Positions 45,489 through 54,480 of a stretch of 64,000 nt of DNA are shown here, in pieces (the first letter of the stretch is position 1; the number at the start of each line of letters is the position of its first letter). This DNA is from Candidatus Opimibacter skivensis (GTDB taxonomy: Bacteria; Bacteroidota; Bacteroidia; Chitinophagales; Saprospiraceae), in contig JADKGY010000008.1 in assembly GCA_016722045.1 (NCBI GenBank), positions 1 to 64,000 on the forward strand, in the 5' to 3' direction. Both the position numbers and the translations under genes were made by a program. The notes below the pieces were generated by a model. The model ran no database searches. It was not told the DNA's origin and saw only the letters and a list, made by a program, of their open reading frames with translations.

Positions 45489-45907
45489 GCAGTAATCAGT
45501 ATTTAAATTCTTTTTTCACGAATTTGATAGTATTGACAGGGCTTGCCCCTGTCTTCGTTATACACTAGTAAACAGAAACAAGTATTGTTCTCGTCTTCCT
45601 AAATCACAAAAAAGTATTGACGGGGCTTGCCCCTGTCTAGTTGTTAATCATTTCCCTCGTCTTCTTGATTTCAACCATTTCGAAATGATTTCGTATCTCA
45701 AGGCTCAGCCTTGAAAACGCCACGATACTTCGACTGGCCTCAGCACACCGCGTCGGTTAACCGACGCCGAACGATAGGTGTTTTTATGCAAACTTCGTTT
45801 GCATCTAAAATATCAAATGCCGCAGACAAGACCGATTTTGAAACAACGGTAATCATAGTACCGTACTCAGCATCATTCGCTACTCGTTCCCGCATCATGA
45901 CTTCCGT
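45489..45907. repeat. intergenic cluster of short palindromes
   Basis: About 420 bases between the cupin and the sensor kinase. Two near-identical GACAGGGCTTGCCCCTGTC-type hairpins (45535-45553 and 45619-45637), each preceded by TATT, are followed by TCAAGGCTCAGCCTTGA (45698-45714, arms 8, centre 1), the 18-bp palindrome GCGTCGGTTAACCGACGC (45750-45767) and ATGCAAACTTCGTTTGCAT (45786-45804). The layout resembles the double-hairpin repeats at 35817, with different sequences. Confidence 0.75.
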
Positions 45908-48900
45908 ATGGCGGGATCTTCGCAGTGCTCGATATTCGATATTCGTTACTACAAAAGATGTGTAATTTTAGGTTACTCAATTTTATTTATCAAATATCAT
46001 CAGCCTATCAAAGCGCTTATCACGATTTATTTTTCATGTTTCGTTTCTCTTGCCGTCTTCGCACAGCATGACAATATTTCTTTTGAGCATTTCACGACTG
46101 AAAATGGTTTGTCATCACCTGTGACATTGATAGCACAGGATCATTACGGTTTTCTATGGTTTGGCACAACCGATGGGCTAAATAGGTTTGATGGACGAAA
46201 CTTTGTTGTCTATCGTAATATCCCCGGTGATACTAATTCCCTCACCAATAATATCATCAATCGCCTGTGTATAGACAGTATTGGGCGTGTATGGGTAGCG
46301 ACAAACGGAGGTCTGTGTTATTACAATTTTTCGGACAATGCATTTCATGCTATCGCTTTCAATGACACGATTGAAAAAATAGACCGGCATCGTGTATATG
46401 CCGTGACGACGGCCATTGACGGAGGAATATGGTTTGCTACTAAAACACATCTGCATAAATGGATTGAAGGGAGTCCGGTTAAAACATACACTATACCCGC
46501 ACTAGAAGGTTTGACCTTAAAATATCTCCATGCCCGCCCGGATGGAAACGTATGGATCGGCACGAGCAATGGATTATTTGTTTTCAATGAACGCACGACT
46601 ACATTTATACAACGTCAGATCACCTCTCCTTTTTCAATCGACAAAAAACTCTATGTTACAGTTCATCCTATTGTCCTTTTTGATGACAATAGCTTTCTTA
46701 TAGGTTCATGGTATGGTGGCTTGCAAAAAGTGTTTCTTGAAAATGACAGCATCCGTTCTGTATGGTATCCGGATTCCATTGAAACAGATCCCCGCAAACA
46801 TATCGTCAGCGGAATCGCAAGGAACCCCAATGGATTGTGGTGGATCGGAACATACGGTACGGGTCTTTCACTTTTTAATGCGGATAAAGGAATTTTTACT
46901 GACCATTTTCATCATGACCCGGCTGACCCTAAAAGCCTCAGTGATGATTATGTCAATGATGTTTTTACAGATGCATCAGGTATCCTTTGGATCGGCACTG
47001 ATTCCGGTCTTGATAAGTATGATCCGCTCACTCAACAGTTTAAATCCATCTCCATACCTGCCAGTCCGGATGAGTTCTCCGTCTATCGTCTTCCCTATAC
47101 GATCACTGAAGATGCCGATGATTCACGATGGCTATGGCTTTGCATTGGCGGCGCGGGTCTTTTGCATTACAATACGCTGAGCAGGGAATTCAAACGTTTC
47201 TTTCGTGATGAAAAAGATCCGGCTTCCCTGCCTGACAATACGGTATACGCATTGTATTATGACAACAAAGGAAGAACCTGGGTAAGCTCGAGGACAGGAA
47301 TTTTTCTATTTGATGAAAAGTCCGGAAAATTCAGGCCCTCACCTTTCCCTGTAAATACAATTCCCGGCGGGATACACATCATCATACAAGACAAAAAAAA
47401 TGTGTACTGGTTCGCGACCTACTCGAGGGGTGTCTATTCATATGATGAGGCTTCGGGAAAACTCACGTCGTATGTTTACAATGAATCCAATCCTAATTCA
47501 TTACCAGATAATCGTGTCTTTAGCATGATGGAAGATCACAAGGGTATGATCTGGTTAGGAACACAAAATAAAGGATTGTGTGTCCTTGATCCATCGACAT
47601 CGGGTTTCAGATTTTTCGAACATGACAAAAATGATCCGGGTTCAATTCCCGACAATGGTATCTATGATGTATATGAAGATGAACAGCAACATCTCTGGAT
47701 AGCCACTGAGAATGGCCTTGCGGAAATGGATCTGAACGATTATAAAATAAAAAACTACACAACAAATGATGGTCTTTGCAACAATGATATATTCAGTATC
47801 ACGCCCGATCATCAACATCAACTCTGGCTGGCGACCAATAATGGTGTCTCTAAATTTGACCCGGTAAATCATCTCTTTAAAAATTATTTTATCCATGATG
47901 GCCTTCCGACCAATAGCATAACAGGCTCAGTATTTTGTTCAAGTGATGGTGTACTCTATTTTGGCTCATCGGGCATGATCACTTTTTGTCAACCGGAAAG
48001 GATGAAAATGAACAGGCGGATTCCTCCCGTGGTCATCACCAATTTGAAAATATTCGATCAGCAGGCACCGGTGATGCGTAATGGTGATATGTTGCAGCCC
48101 GTGCATCTCTCGTATAAAGAAAACATGATCACATTTGACTTCGCCGCATTAAATTTTACAAACTCCATATTGAATCAATACGCTTACAAGCTTGAAGGAT
48201 TTAATGAGGACTGGATCCGCTGCGGAAACAAACAATCGGCGACGTTCACCAATCTTGATGGGGGGACATATACGTTTAAAGTAAAGGCGGCCAATAATGA
48301 CGGCATCTGGAATGAGAGTGGTACACAGGTTCTTTTAATTGTCGATCCTCCGTTCTGGAAAACCTGGTGGTTCTATCTTCTTTGTATCCTATTCGTGGCT
48401 TCAGTCCTGTATACGTTGTATCGATTCAGAATAAATCAATTTGTAAAACTTCAACAGATCCGGCTGCGTATATCAAGGGATCTACACGACGACATCGGGT
48501 CCACACTGAGCAGTATCAATATGATGAGCAGTATGGCGAACTCAGCCGAAGTGTCCGCGAAAAAATCATCAGATCTTTTTCAAACCATCTCTTCTGCGTC
48601 AAGTCAGGCTATGGAGCTGATGAATGATATCGTATGGTCTATCAATCCGAAAAATGATAAAATGGAGATGATCATCATCCGGATGAGACAATATGCGTCT
48701 GAAACGCTCGAGGCGGCACAGATACCATTTACCATTGATATGGATGATGCCTGTAAGCAAATCATCCTCCCGATTGAAAAACGAAAAGACTTCTACCTGA
48801 TCTTTAAAGAGGCCATAAACAACCTCGCTAAATATTCCAGTGCCACCAACGTAATGATCCAAATGCACTACATAGGTCGAATGCTAACGCTGATCATATC

Positions 48901-49057
48901 TGACAATGGCAGGGGTTTTGAACTCAATAAATCTTATCAAAGCAATGGATTAAAGAATATGAAAGCCCGCGCTGAAATGCTGAAGGGTGATATTTCAATT
49001 GAATCTCTTCCCGCTGAGGGCACCAAAGTGACTTTGAGAATTCCTGTTATCCCATAA
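45908..49057 (+). CDS. two-component sensor kinase with periplasmic propeller (reg_prop, Y_Y_Y, HisKA_3)
   Basis: A 1049-aa membrane sensor. The N-terminal hydrophobic stretch (about 38-52, LITIYFSCFVSLAVFAQ) is a signal or anchor. About 14 propeller strands repeat patterns such as GFLWFGTTDGLNRFDG and GILWIGTDSGLDKYDP; a Y_Y_Y domain (YAYKLEGFNEDWIRCGN, TFKVKAANNDGIWNE) follows, then one transmembrane helix (WWFYLLCILFVASVLY). The kinase part has the phospho-acceptor histidine in RDLHDDIGS near residue 860 and an HATPase with INNLAKYSSA and SDNGRGFE. The only in-frame ATG is inside the palindrome-rich region, so the exact start is uncertain. It pairs with the response regulator 63 bp downstream. 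Confidence 0.9.
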   Translation: MAGSSQCSIFDIRYYKRCVILGYSILFIKYHQPIKALITIYFSCFVSLAVFAQHDNISFEHFTTENGLSSPVTLIAQDHYGFLWFGTTDGLNRFDGRNFVVYRNIPGDTNSLTNNIINRLCIDSIGRVWVATNGGLCYYNFSDNAFHAIAFNDTIEKIDRHRVYAVTTAIDGGIWFATKTHLHKWIEGSPVKTYTIPALEGLTLKYLHARPDGNVWIGTSNGLFVFNERTTTFIQRQITSPFSIDKKLYVTVHPIVLFDDNSFLIGSWYGGLQKVFLENDSIRSVWYPDSIETDPRKHIVSGIARNPNGLWWIGTYGTGLSLFNADKGIFTDHFHHDPADPKSLSDDYVNDVFTDASGILWIGTDSGLDKYDPLTQQFKSISIPASPDEFSVYRLPYTITEDADDSRWLWLCIGGAGLLHYNTLSREFKRFFRDEKDPASLPDNTVYALYYDNKGRTWVSSRTGIFLFDEKSGKFRPSPFPVNTIPGGIHIIIQDKKNVYWFATYSRGVYSYDEASGKLTSYVYNESNPNSLPDNRVFSMMEDHKGMIWLGTQNKGLCVLDPSTSGFRFFEHDKNDPGSIPDNGIYDVYEDEQQHLWIATENGLAEMDLNDYKIKNYTTNDGLCNNDIFSITPDHQHQLWLATNNGVSKFDPVNHLFKNYFIHDGLPTNSITGSVFCSSDGVLYFGSSGMITFCQPERMKMNRRIPPVVITNLKIFDQQAPVMRNGDMLQPVHLSYKENMITFDFAALNFTNSILNQYAYKLEGFNEDWIRCGNKQSATFTNLDGGTYTFKVKAANNDGIWNESGTQVLLIVDPPFWKTWWFYLLCILFVASVLYTLYRFRINQFVKLQQIRLRISRDLHDDIGSTLSSINMMSSMANSAEVSAKKSSDLFQTISSASSQAMELMNDIVWSINPKNDKMEMIIIRMRQYASETLEAAQIPFTIDMDDACKQIILPIEKRKDFYLIFKEAINNLAKYSSATNVMIQMHYIGRMLTLIISDNGRGFELNKSYQSNGLKNMKARAEMLKGDISIESLPAEGTKVTLRIPVIP

Positions 49058-49120
49058 TAATGGGATTGCAGACATGATGATACATCAATACTTTTAGTAA
49101 AAATTTCAGACCGGACAAGT

Positions 49121-49756
49121 ATGGCTATAGGCATTGTGATCTATGAAGACAATATTTTTCTGCGCAACAGTATTGCTGACCTGATTAAATCGTCTGCTGG
49201 ATTTGAATTAAAAGGTGCTTATGAAAACTGTGATCATGTGTCTCTTGATATGGAGACATTGAAGCCTGAGGTTGTCCTGATGGATATTGAAATGGCGGGC
49301 ACCAACGGATTGCAAGGTCTGCGGATCATCAAAAAAAAATATCCCCACATCCATGTGATCATGCTCACCGTTTTTGAAGACAATGATTCCGTATTTGAAG
49401 CCATTCGTGCAGGTGCTTCAGGATATCTGTTGAAAAAAACACCGCACGAAAAAATACATGATGCCATCCTGGATGTACTGAATGGCGGGGCACCCATGAC
49501 ATCTTCTATCGCGCGAAAAGTACTTGATCTGTTTCCAAAGACGCCTTCCAGAAGTGAAGAGCTCGATAAGCTTGCCCCGAGAGAACAAGAAGTATTGAAT
49601 CTGCTGGTGACAGGTCATAGTTACAAAATGATTGCAGAGAAGTGCGGCATCACATTGGAAACAGTGAGATCGCACATCAAACATATCTATGAAAAATTAC
49701 AGGTGCATTCAGCAACTGAAGCCGGGTCCAAAGTATTTCCCGATCGCAAATACTAA
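49121..49756 (+). CDS. NarL/LuxR-family response regulator
   Basis: A 211-aa two-domain regulator. The receiver domain has the acidic pair near residues 9-10 (IYEDN), phospho-acceptor D55 in VVLMDIEMAG, conserved T in MLTVFEDN, and lysine in YLLKKTP. The C-terminal LuxR-type helix-turn-helix is at about 147-205 (LAPREQEVLNLLVTGHSYKMIAEKCGITLETVRSHIKHIYEKLQV, read in parts). It is the partner of the preceding HisKA_3 kinase. Target genes are not evident; nearby candidates include the hydrolase downstream. Confidence 0.92.
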   Translation: MAIGIVIYEDNIFLRNSIADLIKSSAGFELKGAYENCDHVSLDMETLKPEVVLMDIEMAGTNGLQGLRIIKKKYPHIHVIMLTVFEDNDSVFEAIRAGASGYLLKKTPHEKIHDAILDVLNGGAPMTSSIARKVLDLFPKTPSRSEELDKLAPREQEVLNLLVTGHSYKMIAEKCGITLETVRSHIKHIYEKLQVHSATEAGSKVFPDRKY

Positions 49757-49883
49757 CGCCGAGCTTTGTATTTGCACTTTAGCACCCCATGTTTATGGTA
49801 TTGCAGTTAATTTGGCATCTCTTGACATTTGCATTGACAATTTATTTTTCAAATCATCTGAATTACGTTTTAATAAAGAGAAT

Positions 49884-50726
49884 ATGCAGCCTTACCTCAA
49901 ATTAAAATTATTCCTGTTTACACTTTGCCTGGTTTTTTCATCCGGAGCATATAGCCAGATCAATTATGGATCAAACAATGGCAAATATTTAACCATACGA
50001 GGCACAAAGATTTACTATGAAGAATATGGTGAAGGGACACCGCTGCTCTTATTTCATGGAGGTTTTGGCAACATTGCAGATTTTCAAAAGTGTATTCCTG
50101 AATTATCAAAAAAATTCAGGGTGATCATTCCTGATTCCCCCGGACTTGGACGTTCGGAGTTTCCTGATCAGGCGTTAAGTTATCAGCTCATGTCAGATTA
50201 TTATTCCATCCTGATAGATCAATTGAAACTGGACAGCGCTTACATCATCGGATGGAGCGATGGTGGAATTACCGGTTTAATTCTTGCCCATGACAGGCCG
50301 GATAAAATAAAGAGACTGCTCGCTTCGGGAGCGAATTACAAATCCAGTGGAATCAATCAGGAAGTTTGGGATGGAGCCCTGCAGACAGTTTTTAATCCCG
50401 ATTGGATACAAGCCAACTGGAAGGATTGGATTGGGAATTATAAAAGACTTTCTCCACATGGAGATTGGAAAAGATATGTTTCGGAAGCACCTAAAATGTG
50501 GCTGGCTAAAGAATATTTTCCAATAAGTGAACTTCAGAGTATCAGCATACCTGTTTTGGTCGTCATGGGTGATAACGATATGGTCACTTTTGATCACACC
50601 ATTGAAATAAAAAGTGCGATAAAAAATAGTCAGTTATGCATCCTGCCCAATACTTCCCATGAGGTCTTTAATGACAAATCTGAACTTATTAATAAGATAG
50701 CAACTGATTTTTTTGCAGGAAAATAG
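49884..50726 (+). CDS. secreted alpha/beta hydrolase
   Basis: A 280-aa hydrolase when started at the ATG at 49884, which gives a signal peptide (MQPYLKLKLFLFTLCLVFSSGAYSQ, shown in parts). The longer frame from 49689 overlaps the response regulator and is rejected. The catalytic triad is visible: nucleophile serine in IGWSDGG, acid in VMGDNDMVT, and histidine in PNTSHEVF; the oxyanion motif is LLFHGGFG. Fold and exported location are safe; the substrate is unknown. Confidence 0.87.
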   Translation: MQPYLKLKLFLFTLCLVFSSGAYSQINYGSNNGKYLTIRGTKIYYEEYGEGTPLLLFHGGFGNIADFQKCIPELSKKFRVIIPDSPGLGRSEFPDQALSYQLMSDYYSILIDQLKLDSAYIIGWSDGGITGLILAHDRPDKIKRLLASGANYKSSGINQEVWDGALQTVFNPDWIQANWKDWIGNYKRLSPHGDWKRYVSEAPKMWLAKEYFPISELQSISIPVLVVMGDNDMVTFDHTIEIKSAIKNSQLCILPNTSHEVFNDKSELINKIATDFFAGK

Positions 50727-50741
50727 CAGAATATTAAAAAC

Positions 50742-51185
50742 TCAATTTAGAACATCTCTATTCCTCAGCCACACTGCTTTATTCTCATTATTGACCGATC
50801 CAATATAAAGTGGTATGCTGATCACAGACAAAGCTGCCCCGCTTATGAGCATGCCAGTTTTCAGATGTTTGTTTTTAGAGGTCAATGCTGCAATGGATGT
50901 GGCCAACTCAAGTCCCGATATTAAAAACAGCCAATTACGCTGATGCTGAAATTTTTTAAAAACTATTACGGCGTCGGGGCTGATCATCATTTCCTTTTTT
51001 AGTTTTCCCCCGGATAAGCCCATGTCGTCAGCCTTACCGTTTTTTATAAAACCTGAAAATGTCAGATAGATGGTTTCGGCTTCATATTTCGATAATTTTT
51101 TATCTGCTTGTGACAGAGAATCATCTTTTTGGGCGTGTATGAGATTACACATCATTAACAAGAAACACATTAACAAAGTCTTCAT
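50742..51185 (-). CDS. hypothetical exported protein with two hydrophobic helices
   Basis: A 147-aa protein with a signal peptide (MKTLLMCFLLMMCNLIHAQ), a charged middle (KKLSKYEAETIYL) and two hydrophobic stretches (NWLFLISGLELATSIAALTS and GMLISGAALSVISIPLYIGS) near the C-terminus. No family recognised. It is convergent with the alpha/beta hydrolase. Confidence 0.65.
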   Translation of the reverse strand: MKTLLMCFLLMMCNLIHAQKDDSLSQADKKLSKYEAETIYLTFSGFIKNGKADDMGLSGGKLKKEMMISPDAVIVFKKFQHQRNWLFLISGLELATSIAALTSKNKHLKTGMLISGAALSVISIPLYIGSVNNENKAVWLRNRDVLN

Positions 51186-51600
51186 TACGATTATTGTTGA
51201 GATCTAAAAAACTCCGGGATTCCATGTATATAAGCTTTCTGAACCTGATTAAGTTTAAAATCCGTTCAATTTGATTTTATGAGCCATCCCATGATCATGG
51301 TATTGATGCATAAGGCAGGTTCGACGAATTTTGCAGTTACATTGTCAAATTGACCTTATGAAAAACCTTTTTTCCTAAAAAAATGAAACCGTCGTTATTG
51401 TCTCAATTTGTAAACTGTGCATGTGCCCTATTGTTTATTGTGATCTGTCATATCAGAAAAGATAGGAGTTAAAACAAAAATCGGGCATTTCGTCTTAATA
51501 AATGAACGTGGCTCAGTCCTGGTATTACTTCTATAACTAATAGCAATTGCGACGACTTCCTTAATTATCCTATTTTTATTCCTTCAACAAACATGACACT
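51186..51600. other. intergenic region without a recognisable gene
   Basis: About 415 AT-rich bases between divergent genes. A 12-bp palindrome CCATGATCATGG lies at 51289-51300. Nothing else stands out. Confidence 0.5.
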
Positions 51601-52128
51601 TTGTCATCACCAACATCTCCTCGGCTTCGTTTTATCAATTGCACTTCAGACATCCTGGACCAACTATTTCTGGGAAATGATCATCTAGCTTATTATCTCA
51701 AAATCAATGTGCCGATTAAATGGACTGATTTCGGAGAAAGCCCCTTTCGATTTGTATATGCTCAAGTGTACCAAATTCCTGATAGTGCTAATTGGTGGAG
51801 CTGGCTTCCGATACTTACATCGGAAAATATGCTGGTCGGTAATTGCGGATTTAAAGGTCCTCCCAAAAATGGTGAAGTCGAGATCGGATATGAAGTTGCA
51901 GAGCAATACAGAGGAAGAGGCCTTGCTACTGAAATAGCAGGCGCATTGATTGAATATGCATATACTTTTTCTGAAGTGAAAACGATCGTCGCGCACACAC
52001 TATCTTTTGAAAATCCCTCAACAGGAGTCCTGCGAAAATCCGGATTTCATTTTATCGCTGAGGTGCATGATCCGGAGGATGGAGATATCTGGAGATGGGA
52101 ACTAAGACGAGTAACGAGTAACGAGTAA
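51601..52128 (+). CDS. GNAT-family acetyltransferase (RimJ/RimL-like)
   Basis: A 175-aa N-acetyltransferase. The acetyl-CoA site is in VEIGYEVAEQYRGRGLATE (Q/R-x-x-G-x-G/A), and a C-terminal segment SFENPSTGVLRKSGFHF is typical of the RimJ/RimL subgroup. The frame has no ATG between the upstream stop and the conserved part, so the TTG at 51601 is the likely start. The last codons (VTSNE) are made of the 7-bp tandem repeat that follows, so the C-terminus has been shaped by that repeat. Confidence 0.85.
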   Translation: MSSPTSPRLRFINCTSDILDQLFLGNDHLAYYLKINVPIKWTDFGESPFRFVYAQVYQIPDSANWWSWLPILTSENMLVGNCGFKGPPKNGEVEIGYEVAEQYRGRGLATEIAGALIEYAYTFSEVKTIVAHTLSFENPSTGVLRKSGFHFIAEVHDPEDGDIWRWELRRVTSNE

Positions 52129-52222
52129 CGAGTAACGAGTAACGAGTAACGAGTAACGAGTAACGAGTAACGAGTAACGAGTAACGAGTAACGAGTAACG
52201 AGTAACGAGTAACGAGTAACGA
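52108..52222 (+). repeat. 7-bp tandem repeat, about 16 copies
   Basis: The unit CGAGTAA is repeated without visible error over 115 bases. It begins inside the last codons of the acetyltransferase gene and ends 35 bases before the repaired stop of the convergent OmpA gene. Confidence 0.95.
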
Positions 52223-52263
52223 AAATTATTACGCTATGAAAATGGTTCAGGAATAATTAAATT

Positions 52264-53736
52264 TTAACAATAAAAAATTCTGTCCTCCGATTTTGTTTTT
52301 CTTCCTTCCTCGCTGTCATTTCCTGCCACAGGATTGTTTTCCCCAAATCCTTTATACGTCAACCTGTTTTTATCAATTCCTTTATCGGTCAGATATTGAT
52401 AAACAGATAATGCACGTGCTTCACTCAGTCGTAGATTAATTTCATTTGTCCCCACATTATCTGTATACCCGCGGATCTCAATTTTCATTCCTGCATTTGT
52501 TTGCATTGTTTGCTTGAGCTTGTTTAATTCGGGTATTGAAGAGGGCAATAGGATTGATGAACCACTTTCAAAAAAAATATTTTGAAGTGCAATTGTTTTC
52601 TTCTCTGATGTTGCTATTGGAATCATTTTTATTTCAAGCTTTCTGGATGCCTCCTTGCTTGCTTTTAGATTGGAAGAGTTCATGATGTAGCCCTTAGCCG
52701 ACGCGATCAGACCGTAGGCTTTATTTCGATTGAGCGTGATCGTGATATTTCCTTTCTCATCGGCCTGCTGTGAATTCCTGATTGTATCATTCTTATTTAT
52801 TTCAAATATCTCGAGTCTCGCTGTCACAGGCTTTTTTGTTTCTTCATCAGTGACATTTACATACAATGCCTGTATCGGTTCGGATTGAAATTGTTCCGGA
52901 AGTTTAAATTCAAATAAGTCGTTTTGGTGATTTGGTGTTGATCGTGTGATCATCGCTGTTTTACCATCAGGATGTAAAGCCAGACCGCCTTCATCTGCGG
53001 CACTGTTGATGGATTTACCCATGTTCTCAGCAGGCTTCCACTGTCCGTCGATACCCATGTGCGCGATATACAGATCATACCCGCCATAGCCCTCAGTGCC
53101 ATCACGCATGAAATACATAGTGCGACCGTCAAAATGTATGAACGGACTTCCTTCATTAAATGCCGTATTGATCGAACCTCCGGCATTGATCGGATTGGAC
53201 CACACATTAGGTGCCAACTGATGAACCATCCAGATATCACTTCCACCATAACCTCCGGCACGTGTGCTTGCAAAATAAATGGTCATTCCATCCAGGCCAT
53301 ATGCAGGTTGACTTTCCCAGGTTGTCCCATTGAAGGCATGACCCAGGTTTCTCGGTGCTGTCCATGCCCCGTCCTGAAATTCAGAATTGTAAAGATCACA
53401 GCCTCCAAGACCATCATTGCGGCCACATATCGCCATGATTAAACTTTTGCCATCGGGCGAAATCGCATGGCCGCCACCTTTGTAGGACGCATTGAAGAAC
53501 ATTTTTTCAACCCCAGATACTCCACTCAGGCTATCCAAATGAGCCGTCAAAAGATCTACATGATCTTTCGTCAATCGTGTAAATATGATGGCCTTTCCAT
53601 CTATCGTCCATCGACCAAGTTCTTCATTGTCCGGTGTATTGATCCCATCAGGTAAAGGAATAAAGGTGATGGGATTCGTCTGGCAAAAAATCACCAACGG
53701 AAATAACAAAAGAAATAATGTAGAGAATTTAATCAT
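52264..53736 (-). CDS. PD40 propeller/OmpA-domain outer membrane protein (3' frameshift likely)
   Basis: A 490-aa protein: signal peptide (MIKFSTLFLLLFPLVIFCQ), WD40-like PD40 propeller (about 25-290; repeated DGMTIYFASTRAGGYGGSDIW and FDGRTMYFMRDGTEGYGGYDLY patterns), a short carboxypeptidase-regulatory-like domain (about 295-375), and a C-terminal OmpA peptidoglycan-binding domain (about 385-490). The end reads GRKTKSEDRIFYC, whereas the neighbouring paralogue ends GRKQNRRTEFYIVKI. Removing one base from the T run at 52296-52300 restores a matching tail and moves the stop to 52257-52259. It probably anchors to peptidoglycan in the periplasm. Confidence 0.87.
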   Translation of the reverse strand: MIKFSTLFLLLFPLVIFCQTNPITFIPLPDGINTPDNEELGRWTIDGKAIIFTRLTKDHVDLLTAHLDSLSGVSGVEKMFFNASYKGGGHAISPDGKSLIMAICGRNDGLGGCDLYNSEFQDGAWTAPRNLGHAFNGTTWESQPAYGLDGMTIYFASTRAGGYGGSDIWMVHQLAPNVWSNPINAGGSINTAFNEGSPFIHFDGRTMYFMRDGTEGYGGYDLYIAHMGIDGQWKPAENMGKSINSAADEGGLALHPDGKTAMITRSTPNHQNDLFEFKLPEQFQSEPIQALYVNVTDEETKKPVTARLEIFEINKNDTIRNSQQADEKGNITITLNRNKAYGLIASAKGYIMNSSNLKASKEASRKLEIKMIPIATSEKKTIALQNIFFESGSSILLPSSIPELNKLKQTMQTNAGMKIEIRGYTDNVGTNEINLRLSEARALSVYQYLTDKGIDKNRLTYKGFGENNPVAGNDSEEGRKTKSEDRIFYC

Positions 53737-53814
53737 GGAGTCTTTATTGAAAAATCAAAATGAAAAATACTTCCCGCAGAGTTAAGAAAAATATTTGGGA
53801 AGCACGTTGAAATC

Positions 53815-54480
53815 CTAAATCTTGACAATATAAAATTCAGTTCTCCTGTTTTGTTTTCTGCCCTCTGCGGTATCATTCGTGGCGATGGGCTTTGATTCAC
53901 CAAAACCCTTATATGAAAGCATGCCGGCATCAATTCCTCTGCCCAGGAGATATTGATAAACCGCTAAGGCGCGTGCTTCGCTAAGACGCAGATTGTCTTC
54001 TTCTGTTCCTTCGCTATCTGTATGACCACGAATTTCAATTTGCATTCCGGCATTTTTTCTCATCGTGAGATACAATTTATTAAGCTCTGCATCGGAAGCG
54101 GGAAGCAGTGTCGCAGATCCTGTGGAGAAAAATATATTTTCAAGCACTATGGTTTTATCAACAGCAGATGTCACGGGCGTCATCGATATATTTAATTTTC
54201 TGATCGACGTTGTATCTGGTTGCATATTGATCGAATGCATCAGATATCCATCCGCTGATGCGATGAGACCATATCCGGTGTTTCTTTCCAGCGACATTGT
54301 GATATTGCCAAGATCATCCGACCATTGCGAAGATCGAATCGTATCGTGACCTGTTACCTCAAACAATTCAAGTCTTGCATGCACAGGGTATTTCGTGACG
54401 TCATCGGTCATATGCACTTCCAAGGGCCTGAACAGGTGGAGAAAGAAATTCGTCGGGCAACTGAAACTCGAATAAATCAT
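53815..54480 (-). CDS. OmpA-domain part of a broken PD40/OmpA gene
   Basis: A 221-aa reading. From about residue 20 (LEVHMTDDVTKYPVHARLEL) it matches the C-terminal half of the neighbouring 490-aa paralogue: regulatory-like domain, then OmpA domain (IEIRGHTDSEGT, DNLRLSEARALAVYQYL, YKGFGESKPIA, GRKQNRRTEFYIVKI). The first 19 residues are wrong-frame. The missing N-terminal part is the frame at 54401-55297; one extra base in the CC pair at 54420-54421 separates them. Confidence 0.75.
   Translation of the reverse strand: MIYSSFSCPTNFFLHLFRPLEVHMTDDVTKYPVHARLELFEVTGHDTIRSSQWSDDLGNITMSLERNTGYGLIASADGYLMHSINMQPDTTSIRKLNISMTPVTSAVDKTIVLENIFFSTGSATLLPASDAELNKLYLTMRKNAGMQIEIRGHTDSEGTEEDNLRLSEARALAVYQYLLGRGIDAGMLSYKGFGESKPIATNDTAEGRKQNRRTEFYIVKI

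Noticed and set aside
49689..49883. N-terminal extension of the alpha/beta hydrolase
   Set aside because: It overlaps the response regulator and precedes a perfect signal peptide starting at 49884.
52108..52222. CRISPR array
   Set aside because: The repeat unit is 7 bp without spacers. The 246-bp repeats of the giant gene are also coding modules, not CRISPR.
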